Positions 1 to 9,679 of a stretch of 64,000 nucleotides of DNA are shown here, piece by piece. Origin of the DNA: Alphaproteobacteria bacterium (GTDB lineage Bacteria; Pseudomonadota; Alphaproteobacteria; Acetobacterales; Acetobacteraceae). Made by a program: the position numbers and the translations under genes. The DNA is taken from positions 1-64,000 of the forward strand of contig JAFKFI010000055.1 in the NCBI GenBank assembly GCA_017307285.1. The letters are read 5' to 3'. The notes under the pieces are model-generated. The model was not told the DNA's origin. It searched no databases and saw nothing but the letters and a program-made list of their open reading frames with translations. Each line of letters opens with the position of its first letter. Position 1 is the first letter of the stretch.

Positions 1-1559
1 AGGTGCCGCCGGCGACCAGCTCGGTGATTGCCGACACCGCGCCTCATCGCTGGAACGACGCCGAATGGATGAGCACGCAACGCGGCCGGCAAGCGCCGCG
101 CGCGCCGATATCGATCTACGAGGTGCACGCCGCCTCCTGGCTGCCGGGCGGCTTGCCCAGCAATCGCCCGGGCTGGGATATGCTCTCGGAGCGGCTGGTG
201 CCGTATGCCGCGCGCATGGGCTTCACGCATATCGAGCTGTTGCCGATCATGGAGCACCCGTTCGGCGGCTCCTGGGGCTATCAGCCGCTTGGCCAGTTCG
301 CACCCGTGGCGCGGCTTGGCCCACCGGAAGCGTTCGCCCGCTTTGTCGACCGGTGCCACCGTGCGGGCGTGGGCGTGATCCTCGACTGGGTGCCGGCGCA
401 TTTTCCGACCGATGCCTACGGCCTGGCGCGCTTCGACGGCACCGCGCTCTACGAGCATGCCGATCCACGCGAGGGGTTCCATCCCGAGTGGAACACGGCG
501 ATCTACAATCATGGCCGCAACGAGGTGCGCGGCTTCCTGATCGGCAGCGCCTTGCACTGGCTGGAGCACTATCACGCGGATGGGCTGCGCGTGGACGCGG
601 TGGCCTCGATGCTCTACCGGGACTACAGCCGCAAGGCAGGCGAGTGGATCCCGAACCGCTATGGCGGGCGGGAGAACCTGGAAGCGGTGTCCTTCCTACA
701 GGAACTCAGCCGCGCCATCGCCGAGCGCTGCCCCGGCGCCGTGCTCATCGCGGAAGAGTCGACCGCCTGGCCCGGCGTGACCCGCCCGGCGGACGATGGC
801 GGGCTCGGCTTCTCGTACAAGTGGAACATGGGGTGGATGCACGACACGCTCCACTACATGCGGGAAGACCCGATCAATCGGCGGTGGCATCACGACGAGA
901 TGACGTTCGGGCTGGTCTACGCCTTCTCGGAAAAATTCGTCTTGCCGCTGTCGCATGACGAGGTGGTGTACGGAAAGGGCTCGCTGATCCGCAAGATGCC
1001 GGGCGACGAGTGGCAGCGTTTCGCCAATCTGCGCGCCTATTTCGGCTTTATGTGGACGATGCCGGGCAAGAAGCTGCTGTTCATGGGCGGCGAGTTCGCC
1101 CAGGAGCGGGAGTGGAACCACGACACCGGCCTCGATTGGCACCTGCTCGACGATCCGCGCCATACCGGGATGCAGAAGCTGGTGCGCGATCTCAACAGCG
1201 CCTACCGCGAGGTCGGCGCCTTGCATGCGCGCGACACCGAGCCGGAGGGTTTCCGCTGGGTGGTGGTCGACGACCGCGACCAGAGCGTGTTCGCCTGGCT
1301 GCGGTTCGGCGAGCCCGCGGACCCGCCGGCGCTGGTGGTGAGCAATTTCACCCCGGTCCCGCGCACGGCCTATCGCCTCGGCGTCCCCCGCGGAGGCTCC
1401 TGGCGCGAGGTGATCAACACCGACGCCGCCGTCTACGGGGGCGCCAACATGGGCAATGGCGGCGCGGTGCGCGCCGACGACATCGCCTCGCACGGCCTTC
1501 CCGCCTCCGTGCTGCTGACCGTCCCGCCCTTGGCGACCGTGGTGCTGGTCGCCTCCTGA
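1..1559 (+). CDS. glgB: 1,4-alpha-glucan branching enzyme (5' truncated by window)
   Basis: GH13 enzyme that creates alpha-1,6 branches in glycogen-type glucans in the cytoplasm. The visible 518 residues correspond to the catalytic and C-terminal part; family members are usually about 630-730 aa and carry an N-terminal CBM48, so the true start lies before the window and the GTG at position 3 is internal. Visible GH13 signatures in order: YEVHAASW near residue 39, DWVPAHF (region I), GLRVDAVAS with the nucleophile Asp (region II), IAEEST with the acid/base Glu (region III), and LSHDEVV (region IV). It is the first gene of an operon; treZ starts 17 bases after its stop. The branching-enzyme assignment is firm; the missing N terminus is simply outside the window. 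Confidence 0.93.
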   Translation, partial: VPPATSSVIADTAPHRWNDAEWMSTQRGRQAPRAPISIYEVHAASWLPGGLPSNRPGWDMLSERLVPYAARMGFTHIELLPIMEHPFGGSWGYQPLGQFAPVARLGPPEAFARFVDRCHRAGVGVILDWVPAHFPTDAYGLARFDGTALYEHADPREGFHPEWNTAIYNHGRNEVRGFLIGSALHWLEHYHADGLRVDAVASMLYRDYSRKAGEWIPNRYGGRENLEAVSFLQELSRAIAERCPGAVLIAEESTAWPGVTRPADDGGLGFSYKWNMGWMHDTLHYMREDPINRRWHHDEMTFGLVYAFSEKFVLPLSHDEVVYGKGSLIRKMPGDEWQRFANLRAYFGFMWTMPGKKLLFMGGEFAQEREWNHDTGLDWHLLDDPRHTGMQKLVRDLNSAYREVGALHARDTEPEGFRWVVVDDRDQSVFAWLRFGEPADPPALVVSNFTPVPRTAYRLGVPRGGSWREVINTDAAVYGGANMGNGGAVRADDIASHGLPASVLLTVPPLATVVLVAS

Positions 1560-1576
1560 CCACCGGACCCGCGAAC

Positions 1577-3352
1577 ATGATGCACTTTGTCCACGAGCTG
1601 CCCTTCGGTGCCCAGCCGAAGGGTGTCGACACTACTCGCTTCCGACTGTGGGCGCCGAGTGTCGAGCGGGTCGGACTAGAGATCGAGGGGCAGGACGCCA
1701 TCGCGATGAGGCGGGAGGAGGGCGGCTGGTTCGCGGCCGAGGCACAGTGCGGTCCCGGCGCCCGCTACCGCTTCCGGCTGCCCGACGGGCTGGCGGTGCC
1801 GGACCCGGCCTCGCGCCTGCAGTCGGGCGACGTGCATGACGCGAGCGTGGTAATCGATCCGTCGAGTTTCGTCTGGCGGCATGGCGACTGGCTCGGGCGG
1901 CCGTGGCACGAGGCCGTGGTGTACGAGCTGCACCCTGGCGCGATGGGCGGCTTCGACGGCATCCGCGCACGCCTGGCGTTGCTGAAGGAACTCGGCGTCA
2001 CCGCCATCGAGCTCATGCCGATCGCCGATTTTCCGGGGCGGCACAACTGGGGTTATGACGGCGTCCTGCCCTACGCGCCCGACACGGCGTACGGCACCCC
2101 CGAGGCGCTAAAGGCGCTGATCGACACCGCGCACGGGATGGACCTCATGGTCATCCTCGATGTGGTGTACAATCATTTCGGTCCAGATGGGAATTACCTG
2201 CACGCCTACGCGGAGCGCTTTTTCCGCAATGACATCTCGACTCCCTGGGGGGCGGCCATCGACTTCCGCCGGCCCGAGGTGCGCGATTACTTCATCCAGA
2301 ACGCGCTTTACTGGCTAATGGAGTATCGCTTCGACGGGCTGCGCTTCGACGCGGTGCACGCCATCTCCGAGCCCGACTTCCTGGACGAGATGGCTGCCAG
2401 CATCCGCCGCACGGTGGAGCCCGGCCGCCACGTGCATCTGATCCTCGAACACGAGGGCAACAAGGCAAGCCACCTCACGTCCGGCCTGTTCGACGCCCAG
2501 TGGACCGACGATTGGCACCATTGCCTGCACGTGATGCTGACCGGCGAGCACGAGGGCTATTACGAGGATTTCCAGGACGCGGCCCGGCTGCTGGCGCGCT
2601 GCATGGTGGAGGGGTTCGCCTATCAAGGCGAGGTGTCGCCGCATTCCGGCAAGCCGCGCGGCGAGCCGAGTGCCGGGCTGCCGACCACCGCGTTCGTGAT
2701 CTGCCTGCAAAACCACGACCAGATCGGCAACCGCGCCTTTGGCGAGCGGCTGTCGCAGCTCGCCCATCCCGAGGCTTTGCGGGCCGCGACGGCGCTTCTC
2801 CTGCTCAGCCCGTTCATCCCCATGCTGTTCGTGGGCGAGGAATGGGGCACACGGACGCCGTTCCTGTTCTTCACCGACCACAATGCCGAGTTGGCCGAGC
2901 TGGTGCGCAACGGCCGGCGCAAGGAATTTTCCAAGTTCGCCGCTTTCGCCGACCCCGGCCGGCGCGAGACCATCCCCGATCCCAACACGACGGAGACCTT
3001 CGCCGCCTCAGTGCCCGATCCCGCCGAGGCCGAGCAGCCCGAGCACGAGCGCACCCTGCGGCTGCACGGCGAATTGCTGGCGCTGCGGCATCGCTTCATC
3101 ACGCCGGGGATCCCCGGCTGCGTCAGCGAGGGTGCCGAGGTGATCGGTCCGAAAGCGGTGGTCGGACGCTGGCGGCTGGGCAACGGCGCCTTGCTCACCT
3201 TGGCGATCAATCTCGGCGACGCGCCGGTGCCGATCGGGCCGCTCGCCGGCGAGATGCTGTACGGCACCGAGGAGAAGATGACGCGCGTGGTGCCGGACGG
3301 CGCCCTGCCCGCCTGCAGCGCGGTCGCCTACCTCGCCGAAGCCCGGCCATGA
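1577..3352 (+). CDS. treZ: malto-oligosyltrehalose trehalohydrolase
   Basis: Hydrolyses the trehalose unit from maltooligosyl-trehalose made by TreY, releasing free trehalose. 591 aa, the normal family length. An N-terminal CBM48-like beta domain covers about residues 10-100. The GH13 barrel follows with VILDVVYNHFG (192-202), GLRFDAVHA with nucleophile Asp258, LILEHEGN with acid/base Glu291, and QNHDQIGNR (region IV). The start ATG at 1577 gives the usual MxFxHELPFG opening; there is no strong Shine-Dalgarno, which fits coupling to glgB. Its stop overlaps the malQ start as ATGA. The operon also holds treY, so a complete TreY/TreZ route from glucan to trehalose is encoded here. Confidence 0.95.
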   Translation: MMHFVHELPFGAQPKGVDTTRFRLWAPSVERVGLEIEGQDAIAMRREEGGWFAAEAQCGPGARYRFRLPDGLAVPDPASRLQSGDVHDASVVIDPSSFVWRHGDWLGRPWHEAVVYELHPGAMGGFDGIRARLALLKELGVTAIELMPIADFPGRHNWGYDGVLPYAPDTAYGTPEALKALIDTAHGMDLMVILDVVYNHFGPDGNYLHAYAERFFRNDISTPWGAAIDFRRPEVRDYFIQNALYWLMEYRFDGLRFDAVHAISEPDFLDEMAASIRRTVEPGRHVHLILEHEGNKASHLTSGLFDAQWTDDWHHCLHVMLTGEHEGYYEDFQDAARLLARCMVEGFAYQGEVSPHSGKPRGEPSAGLPTTAFVICLQNHDQIGNRAFGERLSQLAHPEALRAATALLLLSPFIPMLFVGEEWGTRTPFLFFTDHNAELAELVRNGRRKEFSKFAAFADPGRRETIPDPNTTETFAASVPDPAEAEQPEHERTLRLHGELLALRHRFITPGIPGCVSEGAEVIGPKAVVGRWRLGNGALLTLAINLGDAPVPIGPLAGEMLYGTEEKMTRVVPDGALPACSAVAYLAEARP

Positions 3353-5352
3353 GCGATCAGGCGCTTCTGACGCTGGCCGAGCAGGCCGGGGTGGCGCCGC
3401 GCTGGCGCGACGCGTTCGGCCGAATGCACGACGTCACTCCCGACACGCTGCGGGCCGTGCTCGGCGCGCTCGGCCTGCCCGCCGGCAGTGAGGCCGAGAT
3501 CAGCGACAGCCGCGCGGCATTGGACGAGCAAGATCGTACCGGGTCGCTGCCTCCCCTGGTGACGGCGGAGGTCGGACAGGAGATCCGGCTGCCGATCGCC
3601 GCCGATCAGTTTCGCCTGACACTGGAGGGTGGCGGAGGATACGAGGGAGCGGCCGAGGCTGACGCGGAGGGCCACGCGGTGCTCGGCGCCATCGCCGAGC
3701 CGGGATACCACCACCTCGAAATCGGCGGCGTCGCGGTGACGCTGGCGGTCGCCCCGAGGCGCTGCGTGAGCATCCGTGAACTCTGCGGCGACGCCCGGCC
3801 GTGGGGCCTGGCGGTGCAGCTCTACGGCTTGCGCCGTGCGGGCGACGGCGGGATCGGCGATTTCGCGGGGTTGCGCGATTTCGTGCGCTCGGCGGCGCGG
3901 CACGGCGCGGCAGCGGTCGCGATCAGCCCGGTGCACGCGCAATTCTCCGCCGACCCCGACCGGTTCAGCCCCTACGCGCCCTCCAGCCGCGTCATGCTCA
4001 ACGTGCTGCATGCGGGGCTGCCGGAGGAGAACGACGCGGAGGGCGCGCGGTTGGAGGCCTTGCCGCTGGTCGATTGGCCGGCCGCGGCACGCCATCGGAT
4101 ACCTCGTCTGCGCCGGCTCTACGACGAACAGCGGGACGCTCCGGCGCTCGCGGCCTATCGGCGGGAGCAGGGCGAGGTGCTGGAGACCCATGCTCGGTTC
4201 GAGGCGCTGCACGCGCATTTCTTCGGCGCGGAGCCCGGCCGATATTGGAACTGGCGCGACTGGCCCGACGGATTTCGCGATCCTCGCAGCCCCGCCGCGC
4301 AGGCATTCGCCCGCGATCATGCCGCCGAAATCGGCTTTCACGCATGGCTGCAATATCGCGCCGATCAGTGTCTAGCCGAGGCGCAGGCGGCGGCACGGCA
4401 GGCGGGAATGCCGATCGGGCTGATCTCGGACCTGGCCGTCGGTACCGATTCCGGCGGCAGCCATGCCTGGAGCCGACAGGACGAGACGCTGATCGGCCTC
4501 ACGGTCGGCGCGCCCCCCGACCTCTTGAGCCCGGGCGGGCAGGATTGGGGTCTCGTCGCCTTCTCGCCCCACGGCTTGCGGCAGCACGGCTACGCGGCGT
4601 TTCTCGAAATGCTGCGCGCGGCGCTGCGCCACGCGGGCGGCGTGCGGATCGACCACGCGATGGGGCTCAACCGGCTCTGGGTGCTGCCGGAAGGCGCTGG
4701 CGGCAAGGAGGGCGCCTATCTCCATTTCCCCGAACAGGATTTGCTGCGGCTGGTCGCACTCGAATCCCGGCGCCATCGGGCGATCGTGCTCGGGGAGGAT
4801 CTCGGTACTGTTCCGGAAGGCTTCTCCGAACGGCTGCGCGACGCCGGCGTGATGGGACTGCGTGTGCTGTGGTTCGAGCGGCGCGAGGAACACTTCGTCC
4901 CGCCGTCCGAATGGACGCCGGGCGCGGTCGCAATGACCAGCACACACGATCTGCCGACCGTCGCCGGCTGGTGGCGCGGGCGCGATCTCGACTGGCGGGC
5001 GCGGCTCGATCTCATGCGCGACGAGCAGGAGGAGCGCGAGGCCCGCGACCGGGATCGCGCGGGACTCTGGCAGGCATTCCGCGACAGCGGCGCCGCCGAG
5101 GGCGACCCACCTTCCCCCGACGCGCCCGCGCCCGCGGTAGACGCCGCGATCCGCCATGTCGGTCGTGCGGCCTGCGATCTCGTGATGTTGCCCGTCGAGG
5201 ATGCGCTCGGGCTGGAGGAGCAACCCAATTTGCCTGGAACCCTGCACGAGCACCCGAACTGGCAGCGCCGCCTGCCCGCGCCGGCCGACAGCGTGCTCGA
5301 CGATCCGGCCTGCGCCGCCCGGCTCAACTGCCTGGCCCGCGCCCGAGCATGA
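3349..5352 (+). CDS. malQ: 4-alpha-glucanotransferase (amylomaltase)
   Basis: GH77 disproportionating enzyme that moves maltooligosyl units between alpha-1,4 glucans. 667 aa, close to the E. coli MalQ length. Family landmarks: an N-terminal beta domain to about residue 140, WGLAVQLYGLRR near 153, LISDLAVGTDSGG, VRIDHAMGLNRLW carrying the nucleophile Asp, IVLGEDLGTVP with the acid/base Glu, and STHDLPTVAGWW. It overlaps treZ by four bases at its start and treY by four bases at its end. In this operon it probably lengthens short maltooligosaccharides so that they become TreY substrates. That role is inference from context; the family call is from sequence. Confidence 0.94.
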   Translation: MSDQALLTLAEQAGVAPRWRDAFGRMHDVTPDTLRAVLGALGLPAGSEAEISDSRAALDEQDRTGSLPPLVTAEVGQEIRLPIAADQFRLTLEGGGGYEGAAEADAEGHAVLGAIAEPGYHHLEIGGVAVTLAVAPRRCVSIRELCGDARPWGLAVQLYGLRRAGDGGIGDFAGLRDFVRSAARHGAAAVAISPVHAQFSADPDRFSPYAPSSRVMLNVLHAGLPEENDAEGARLEALPLVDWPAAARHRIPRLRRLYDEQRDAPALAAYRREQGEVLETHARFEALHAHFFGAEPGRYWNWRDWPDGFRDPRSPAAQAFARDHAAEIGFHAWLQYRADQCLAEAQAAARQAGMPIGLISDLAVGTDSGGSHAWSRQDETLIGLTVGAPPDLLSPGGQDWGLVAFSPHGLRQHGYAAFLEMLRAALRHAGGVRIDHAMGLNRLWVLPEGAGGKEGAYLHFPEQDLLRLVALESRRHRAIVLGEDLGTVPEGFSERLRDAGVMGLRVLWFERREEHFVPPSEWTPGAVAMTSTHDLPTVAGWWRGRDLDWRARLDLMRDEQEEREARDRDRAGLWQAFRDSGAAEGDPPSPDAPAPAVDAAIRHVGRAACDLVMLPVEDALGLEEQPNLPGTLHEHPNWQRRLPAPADSVLDDPACAARLNCLARARA

Positions 5353-8135
5353 CCAGCATCCGCGCCACCGCCCGCCTACAATTCCACAAGGGATTCCCGC
5401 TCGACGAAGCCGTCCGGCTGGTGCCGTATCTCAGCCGCCTCGGCGCCAGCCATATCTACGCCTCGCCGCTGCTGACCTCTCGCCCAGGCTCGACGCACGG
5501 ATACGACATCGTCGACCACCACGCGATCAACCCCGAGCTCGGCGGCGAGCCCGCCCTGCGCCGGCTTGTCGAGACGCTGCGCGCGCATCGCATGGGACTG
5601 ATCCTCGATATCGTGCCGAACCACATGGGCGTCGGTGGCGCCGACAACGCATGGTGGCTCGACGTGTTGGAATGGGGCCGCGCCAGTCCGTACGCCGAGT
5701 ATTTCGATATCGACTGGGAGCCGCCGGACGCTTGGCTGCGCGGCAAGCTGCTCGCCCCGTTCCTCGGTGCGGGCTACGGCGAGGTGCTGGCGGCCGGCGA
5801 CCTCGTGCTGAAATTCGACCCTGAGGACGGGCGGCTGTTCGTCTCGGCCTATGACGCGCACCGTTTCCCGATAGACCCCCGCCAATATGCCGGCGTGCTA
5901 CGCGACGCGGGTCTCACCGAATTGGCAGAACGCTTCTCCGCGGTCGGCCCAGGCTCCGGCGGACGCGAGGGGATGCGCCGACGCGCCGAGGAAGCCCGCC
6001 GAGGGCTGCGCGATTTCGCGCGCGAGCGGCCGGAGGCGATGGCCTCACTGCTGTCCGGCTACGCCCCGGATCGCCCGGAGGGCCGCGACCGGCTGCATCG
6101 GTTGCTCGAACGGCAGAATTACCGGCTGGCCTGGTGGCGCGCTGCCGCGGACGAGATCAACTGGCGGCGCTTTTTCGATATCAACGGCTTGGCCGGCGTT
6201 CGTGTCGAGCTGCCGCAGGTGTTCGACGACACCCATGCCTATGTCCTGCAACTCTATGCCGAGGGGCTGATCGATGGGCTAAGGGTCGATCACGTGGACG
6301 GCCTCGCCGACCCGCGCGCCTACTGCCGCAAGCTGCGTCGCCGCCTGGAAACTGCCGCCTCGTTCCGCCCCCGCGACCTGCCGCCCGACCCGGCGATCCT
6401 GTGGGTGGAAAAGATCCTCGCCCCGCACGAGCGCATGGCGACCGACTGGCTGACGGACGGCACCACGGGCTACGACTTCATGAACGATTGCGGAGCCGTG
6501 CTGCACGACCCGGCCGGCGAGGAGAAACTCACCGCTCTCTGGACCGGCCTCACTGGCCGGCCGGCCGAGTTCCTCGAAGAGGCCCGCCCGGCGCGACGGC
6601 AGATCGTGCGCGAGAGCCTGTTCAGCGAGCTTTACAACACCGGCGCCGCCCTGCACCGGGTGGCGCGGCGTGATCTTGCGACCCGCGACTATACCCTCAC
6701 CGCGATGCGTCGCGCCCTCGAAGACCTGCTCGTCCATTTCCCGGTCTATCGCATCTATGCCGGGCTCGGGGGCATCTCCGAGGTCGATACCCGTGTGCTT
6801 GCCTGGGCGATGGCCGGAGCGCGGCGGACCGTGCGCACGGCGGATCGGCCGTTGCTGGAGCTGGTAGGCAATCTCCTGAGCGGCACGGGCATACGCGACG
6901 TGCCAGCGGGCGCGCGGCGCCAGGAGTGGCTGCGGGCGATGGTCCGCTTCCAGCAGCTCTCGGCGCCGACCGCAGCCAAATCCGTCGAGGACACTGCGTT
7001 CTATCGCTATGGGCGGCTCCTCTCGCGCAACGAGGTCGGCTCCGAGCCATCGCAGTTCGCCATTTCAGCCGACGCTTTCCACGCCGCCAACACAGACCGG
7101 CGGCGCCGCTTCCCGCGTGCCCTGCTCGCCACCGCGACGCACGATCATAAACGCGGCGAGGACACTCGCGTCCGGCTCGCCGTGCTGAGCGAGATCCCGG
7201 ATGAGTGGGAAGCCGCTCTCGCTCGCTGGATGCGCCTCAACGCGCCGCTGCGCCGCGAGATCGACGGCACCGTGGCACCGGACGCTGCCGACGAGATCAT
7301 GCTGTATCAAACCCTGGTCGCCGCCTGGCCGCTCGACCTCTCGCCCGACGACCGGGACGGCTTGGCGAAGTTCCGCGACCGCGTCGCCGCCTGGCAGGAG
7401 AAGTCGCTGCGCGAGGCCAAGCGGCGGTCGGAATGGGCGGCGCCGAACGTCCCATATGAAACGGCTTGCCGGGAGTTCCTCGACCAGATTCTCGACCCCG
7501 AGCGCGCCGCCCGCATGGGGCACGACATCGCCGGCTTCGGCGCCCGCATCGCCCCCGCCGGCGCCCTCAACGGCCTCGCGCAGAGCGTCCTTCGCCTTGC
7601 CAGCCCCGGCATCCCCGATCTCTACCAAGGCACCGAGTTCTGGGATTTCTCCCTGGTCGACCCGGATAATCGCCGTCCGGTCGACTATGCCGCGCGGGAG
7701 CGAGCGCTGGAGAGCGCTGGCTCGCCCGCCGAACTGCTCGCCCATTGGCGCGACGGGCAGGTGAAGCAGGCGATCATCGCCCGCGCCCTTGCCTATCGGC
7801 GGCGGGCGCCAGGGCTGTTCGCGAATGGGAATTATCAGAAACTCCGGCTCGACGGAAAGTTGGCGGATCACGCAGTTGCGTTCGCCCGTGCCCATGAAGG
7901 CCGAGCTATGGTCACGATCGTTACTCGACTTGCGGCTCGACTTGATGGGCTGATCGAAGCACCGCTCGTTACCCGTTCCAGTTGGCAGGGAACCTCAATC
8001 ATTCTACCGCGTAATCTCACGGGCCGGCGCATGAAGGATATCTTCGGTGGATCGGGTTTTTCGGGGAACTCGGGCCGCCTGCCGCTGGCCGACGTGCTGG
8101 CGGAACTCCCCGTTGCGCTATTGGAGGTGCAATGA
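5349..8135 (+). CDS. treY: malto-oligosyltrehalose synthase
   Basis: GH13 intramolecular transglucosylase that converts the reducing-end alpha-1,4 bond of a maltodextrin to the alpha,alpha-1,1 bond of trehalose. 928 aa, typical for TreY. Visible motifs: SRLGASHIYASPLLTSRPGS (about 27-46), LILDIVPNHMGVGG, GLRVDHVDGLADP with the nucleophile Asp, WVEKILAPHE with the acid/base Glu, and LLATATHDHKRGEDTR. ATG at 5349 overlaps the malQ stop (ATGA), and the 3' end overlaps otsA by four bases. With TreZ it forms a phosphate-independent trehalose pathway fed from glycogen. Confidence 0.95.
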   Translation: MTSIRATARLQFHKGFPLDEAVRLVPYLSRLGASHIYASPLLTSRPGSTHGYDIVDHHAINPELGGEPALRRLVETLRAHRMGLILDIVPNHMGVGGADNAWWLDVLEWGRASPYAEYFDIDWEPPDAWLRGKLLAPFLGAGYGEVLAAGDLVLKFDPEDGRLFVSAYDAHRFPIDPRQYAGVLRDAGLTELAERFSAVGPGSGGREGMRRRAEEARRGLRDFARERPEAMASLLSGYAPDRPEGRDRLHRLLERQNYRLAWWRAAADEINWRRFFDINGLAGVRVELPQVFDDTHAYVLQLYAEGLIDGLRVDHVDGLADPRAYCRKLRRRLETAASFRPRDLPPDPAILWVEKILAPHERMATDWLTDGTTGYDFMNDCGAVLHDPAGEEKLTALWTGLTGRPAEFLEEARPARRQIVRESLFSELYNTGAALHRVARRDLATRDYTLTAMRRALEDLLVHFPVYRIYAGLGGISEVDTRVLAWAMAGARRTVRTADRPLLELVGNLLSGTGIRDVPAGARRQEWLRAMVRFQQLSAPTAAKSVEDTAFYRYGRLLSRNEVGSEPSQFAISADAFHAANTDRRRRFPRALLATATHDHKRGEDTRVRLAVLSEIPDEWEAALARWMRLNAPLRREIDGTVAPDAADEIMLYQTLVAAWPLDLSPDDRDGLAKFRDRVAAWQEKSLREAKRRSEWAAPNVPYETACREFLDQILDPERAARMGHDIAGFGARIAPAGALNGLAQSVLRLASPGIPDLYQGTEFWDFSLVDPDNRRPVDYAARERALESAGSPAELLAHWRDGQVKQAIIARALAYRRRAPGLFANGNYQKLRLDGKLADHAVAFARAHEGRAMVTIVTRLAARLDGLIEAPLVTRSSWQGTSIILPRNLTGRRMKDIFGGSGFSGNSGRLPLADVLAELPVALLEVQ

Positions 8136-9628
8136 ACCGGCTGGTCGTCGTCTCGAACCGGGTCCCATCACCTTCCGCGCCGGGCAACCAGGCAGGCGGT
8201 CTAGCGGTGGCCCTCGACGGGCTGATGGCCAAACGGGGCGGCGTGTGGTTCGGCTGGAGCGGCCAGATCTCGGCGAATGCCGCGAACGCGCCGGCCGCCG
8301 TCGAACAGGCGGACAAGGTCTCGTTCGTCACCGTCGATCTCACTCAGGAAGAGCACGACCGCTACTACAGCAACTTCTCGAACGGGCTGCTCTGGCCGCT
8401 GCTGCACACCCTGCCCGAACTGATGGTGTTCGACCGCCGCGACGCCCAGGCGTATCGGGAGGTCAATCAGCGCATGGCCGATGTGCTCCATCCGCTGCTG
8501 CGGCCGGACGACCTGATCTGGGTGCATGACTACCATCTGATGTCGATGCCGGCGATGCTGCGGGCGCGCGGCGTACGCAACCCGATCGGCTTTTTCCTGC
8601 ACGTGCCCTTCCCCGGCACCGACCTGCTGGCCAACGTCCCCGACGCTGCCTCGCTGATCCGCGACCTGCTGGGGGCCGATCTGCTGGGATTCCAGACCGA
8701 GGGCGACGTCGAGAATTTTGTCGCGGCCGCGCAATCCCTGGCCGGCGCGCTCGCCTATGCCGATGGCTGGCTGCAAGTCCCGGGCCGTCGCGTCCGGCTC
8801 GGCGTCTTCCCGGTGGAGATCGAGCCCCACGAGTTCGCCACGACGGCCGCCGAGGCGTGGCGGGCGCAGCCTGCCGAGCGGCTGCGGCGCAGCTTGCACG
8901 GGCAACGCCTCATCCTCGGGGTAGACCGGCTGGATCCTACCAAGGGCCTGTTGCAGCGGCTCGCGGGCTATCGCCGGCTGCTCGACGCCCGGCCCGAATG
9001 GTGCCGCCACATCACCCTGCTGCAGATCGCCGCCGTCTCGCGCAAGGAGGTGAGGCCGTACCGGGCTCTCCGCACCGCGCTGGATCGTGAGGCAGGCAGC
9101 ATCAACAGCGAGTTCGGCGACCCCGACTGGACGCCCTTGCGCATCGTCGCGCGTGCCGGCGCCCGCGGCACGATGGCCGGCTACATGCGCGAGGCCCGCG
9201 TCGGTATGGTGACGCCGCTGCGCGACGGTATGAACCTAGTCGCCAAAGAGTTCGTCGCCGCACAAGACCCGCGAAATCCTGGGGTCCTCGTCCTGTCGCG
9301 CTTCGCCGGCGCGGCGCGCCAGCTCGACGCCGCATTGCTGGTGAACCCGCATGACCCGGACGATATGGCGGACGCGCTGGATGCCGCGCTACGCATGAAC
9401 CCGGAGGAACGGCTGGAACGCTGGCAGTCGCTGTGGCGCTCGATCGAGCACGCCTCGCCGCTCATCTGGGGCCGCTCGTTCCTCGCGGCGTTGCTGCGCA
9501 CCGTGCTGGTCGCGGACCAACCCACATCCCGCCCCCGCCTTCGCGCGGAGCGCGGCGCCGAAGGCATGAGCCTGGTCCGCCGCACCCCGCCAGTCCCGGC
9601 CTCGCCAACACCGCGGCAAATCAATTAA
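8132..9628 (+). CDS. otsA: alpha,alpha-trehalose-6-phosphate synthase
   Basis: GT20 enzyme that joins UDP- or ADP-glucose and glucose-6-phosphate to trehalose-6-phosphate. 498 aa, a single GT20 domain with no fused phosphatase. Motifs: VVVSNRVPSPS at the N terminus, GGLAVALDG, WVHDYHLMSMPAMLR, GVDRLDPTKG, and TPLRDGMNLVAKEFV. The start overlaps the treY stop, so this second, sugar-phosphate route is co-transcribed with the TreY/TreZ route. No otsB (trehalose-6-phosphate phosphatase) is found downstream; it could lie before the window. The final 30 residues are proline- and arginine-rich and probably disordered. Confidence 0.94.
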   Translation: MNRLVVVSNRVPSPSAPGNQAGGLAVALDGLMAKRGGVWFGWSGQISANAANAPAAVEQADKVSFVTVDLTQEEHDRYYSNFSNGLLWPLLHTLPELMVFDRRDAQAYREVNQRMADVLHPLLRPDDLIWVHDYHLMSMPAMLRARGVRNPIGFFLHVPFPGTDLLANVPDAASLIRDLLGADLLGFQTEGDVENFVAAAQSLAGALAYADGWLQVPGRRVRLGVFPVEIEPHEFATTAAEAWRAQPAERLRRSLHGQRLILGVDRLDPTKGLLQRLAGYRRLLDARPEWCRHITLLQIAAVSRKEVRPYRALRTALDREAGSINSEFGDPDWTPLRIVARAGARGTMAGYMREARVGMVTPLRDGMNLVAKEFVAAQDPRNPGVLVLSRFAGAARQLDAALLVNPHDPDDMADALDAALRMNPEERLERWQSLWRSIEHASPLIWGRSFLAALLRTVLVADQPTSRPRLRAERGAEGMSLVRRTPPVPASPTPRQIN

Positions 9629-9636
9629 GCGGCAGG

Positions 9637-9677
9637 CTGAACTCCGCCCTACTCGACCGGCGTAGGGCGGAATTCAG
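9637..9677. terminator. Long REP-like hairpin between convergent genes
   Basis: A 16-bp stem with one mismatch and a 9-base loop (left arm 9637-9652, right arm 9662-9677). The core is TCCGCCCTAC / GTAGGGCGGA. It lies between the 3' ends of otsA (stop 9628) and the oppositely oriented oxidoreductase (stop 9680), so it probably terminates both. The same core recurs at 48619-48672, which makes this a copy of a dispersed palindromic repeat rather than a one-off terminator. Confidence 0.75.
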
Positions 9678-9679
9678 TC

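Noticed and set aside
3-1559. GTG at position 3 as the true glgB start
   Set aside because: The protein would lack the CBM48 domain and start in the middle of the family's conserved region; the gene clearly enters from outside the window.
3801-5348. Reading the treY frame as one protein beginning inside malQ
   Set aside because: The upstream part is arginine- and alanine-rich out-of-frame translation of malQ; TreY homology begins exactly at ATG 5349, which overlaps the malQ stop.
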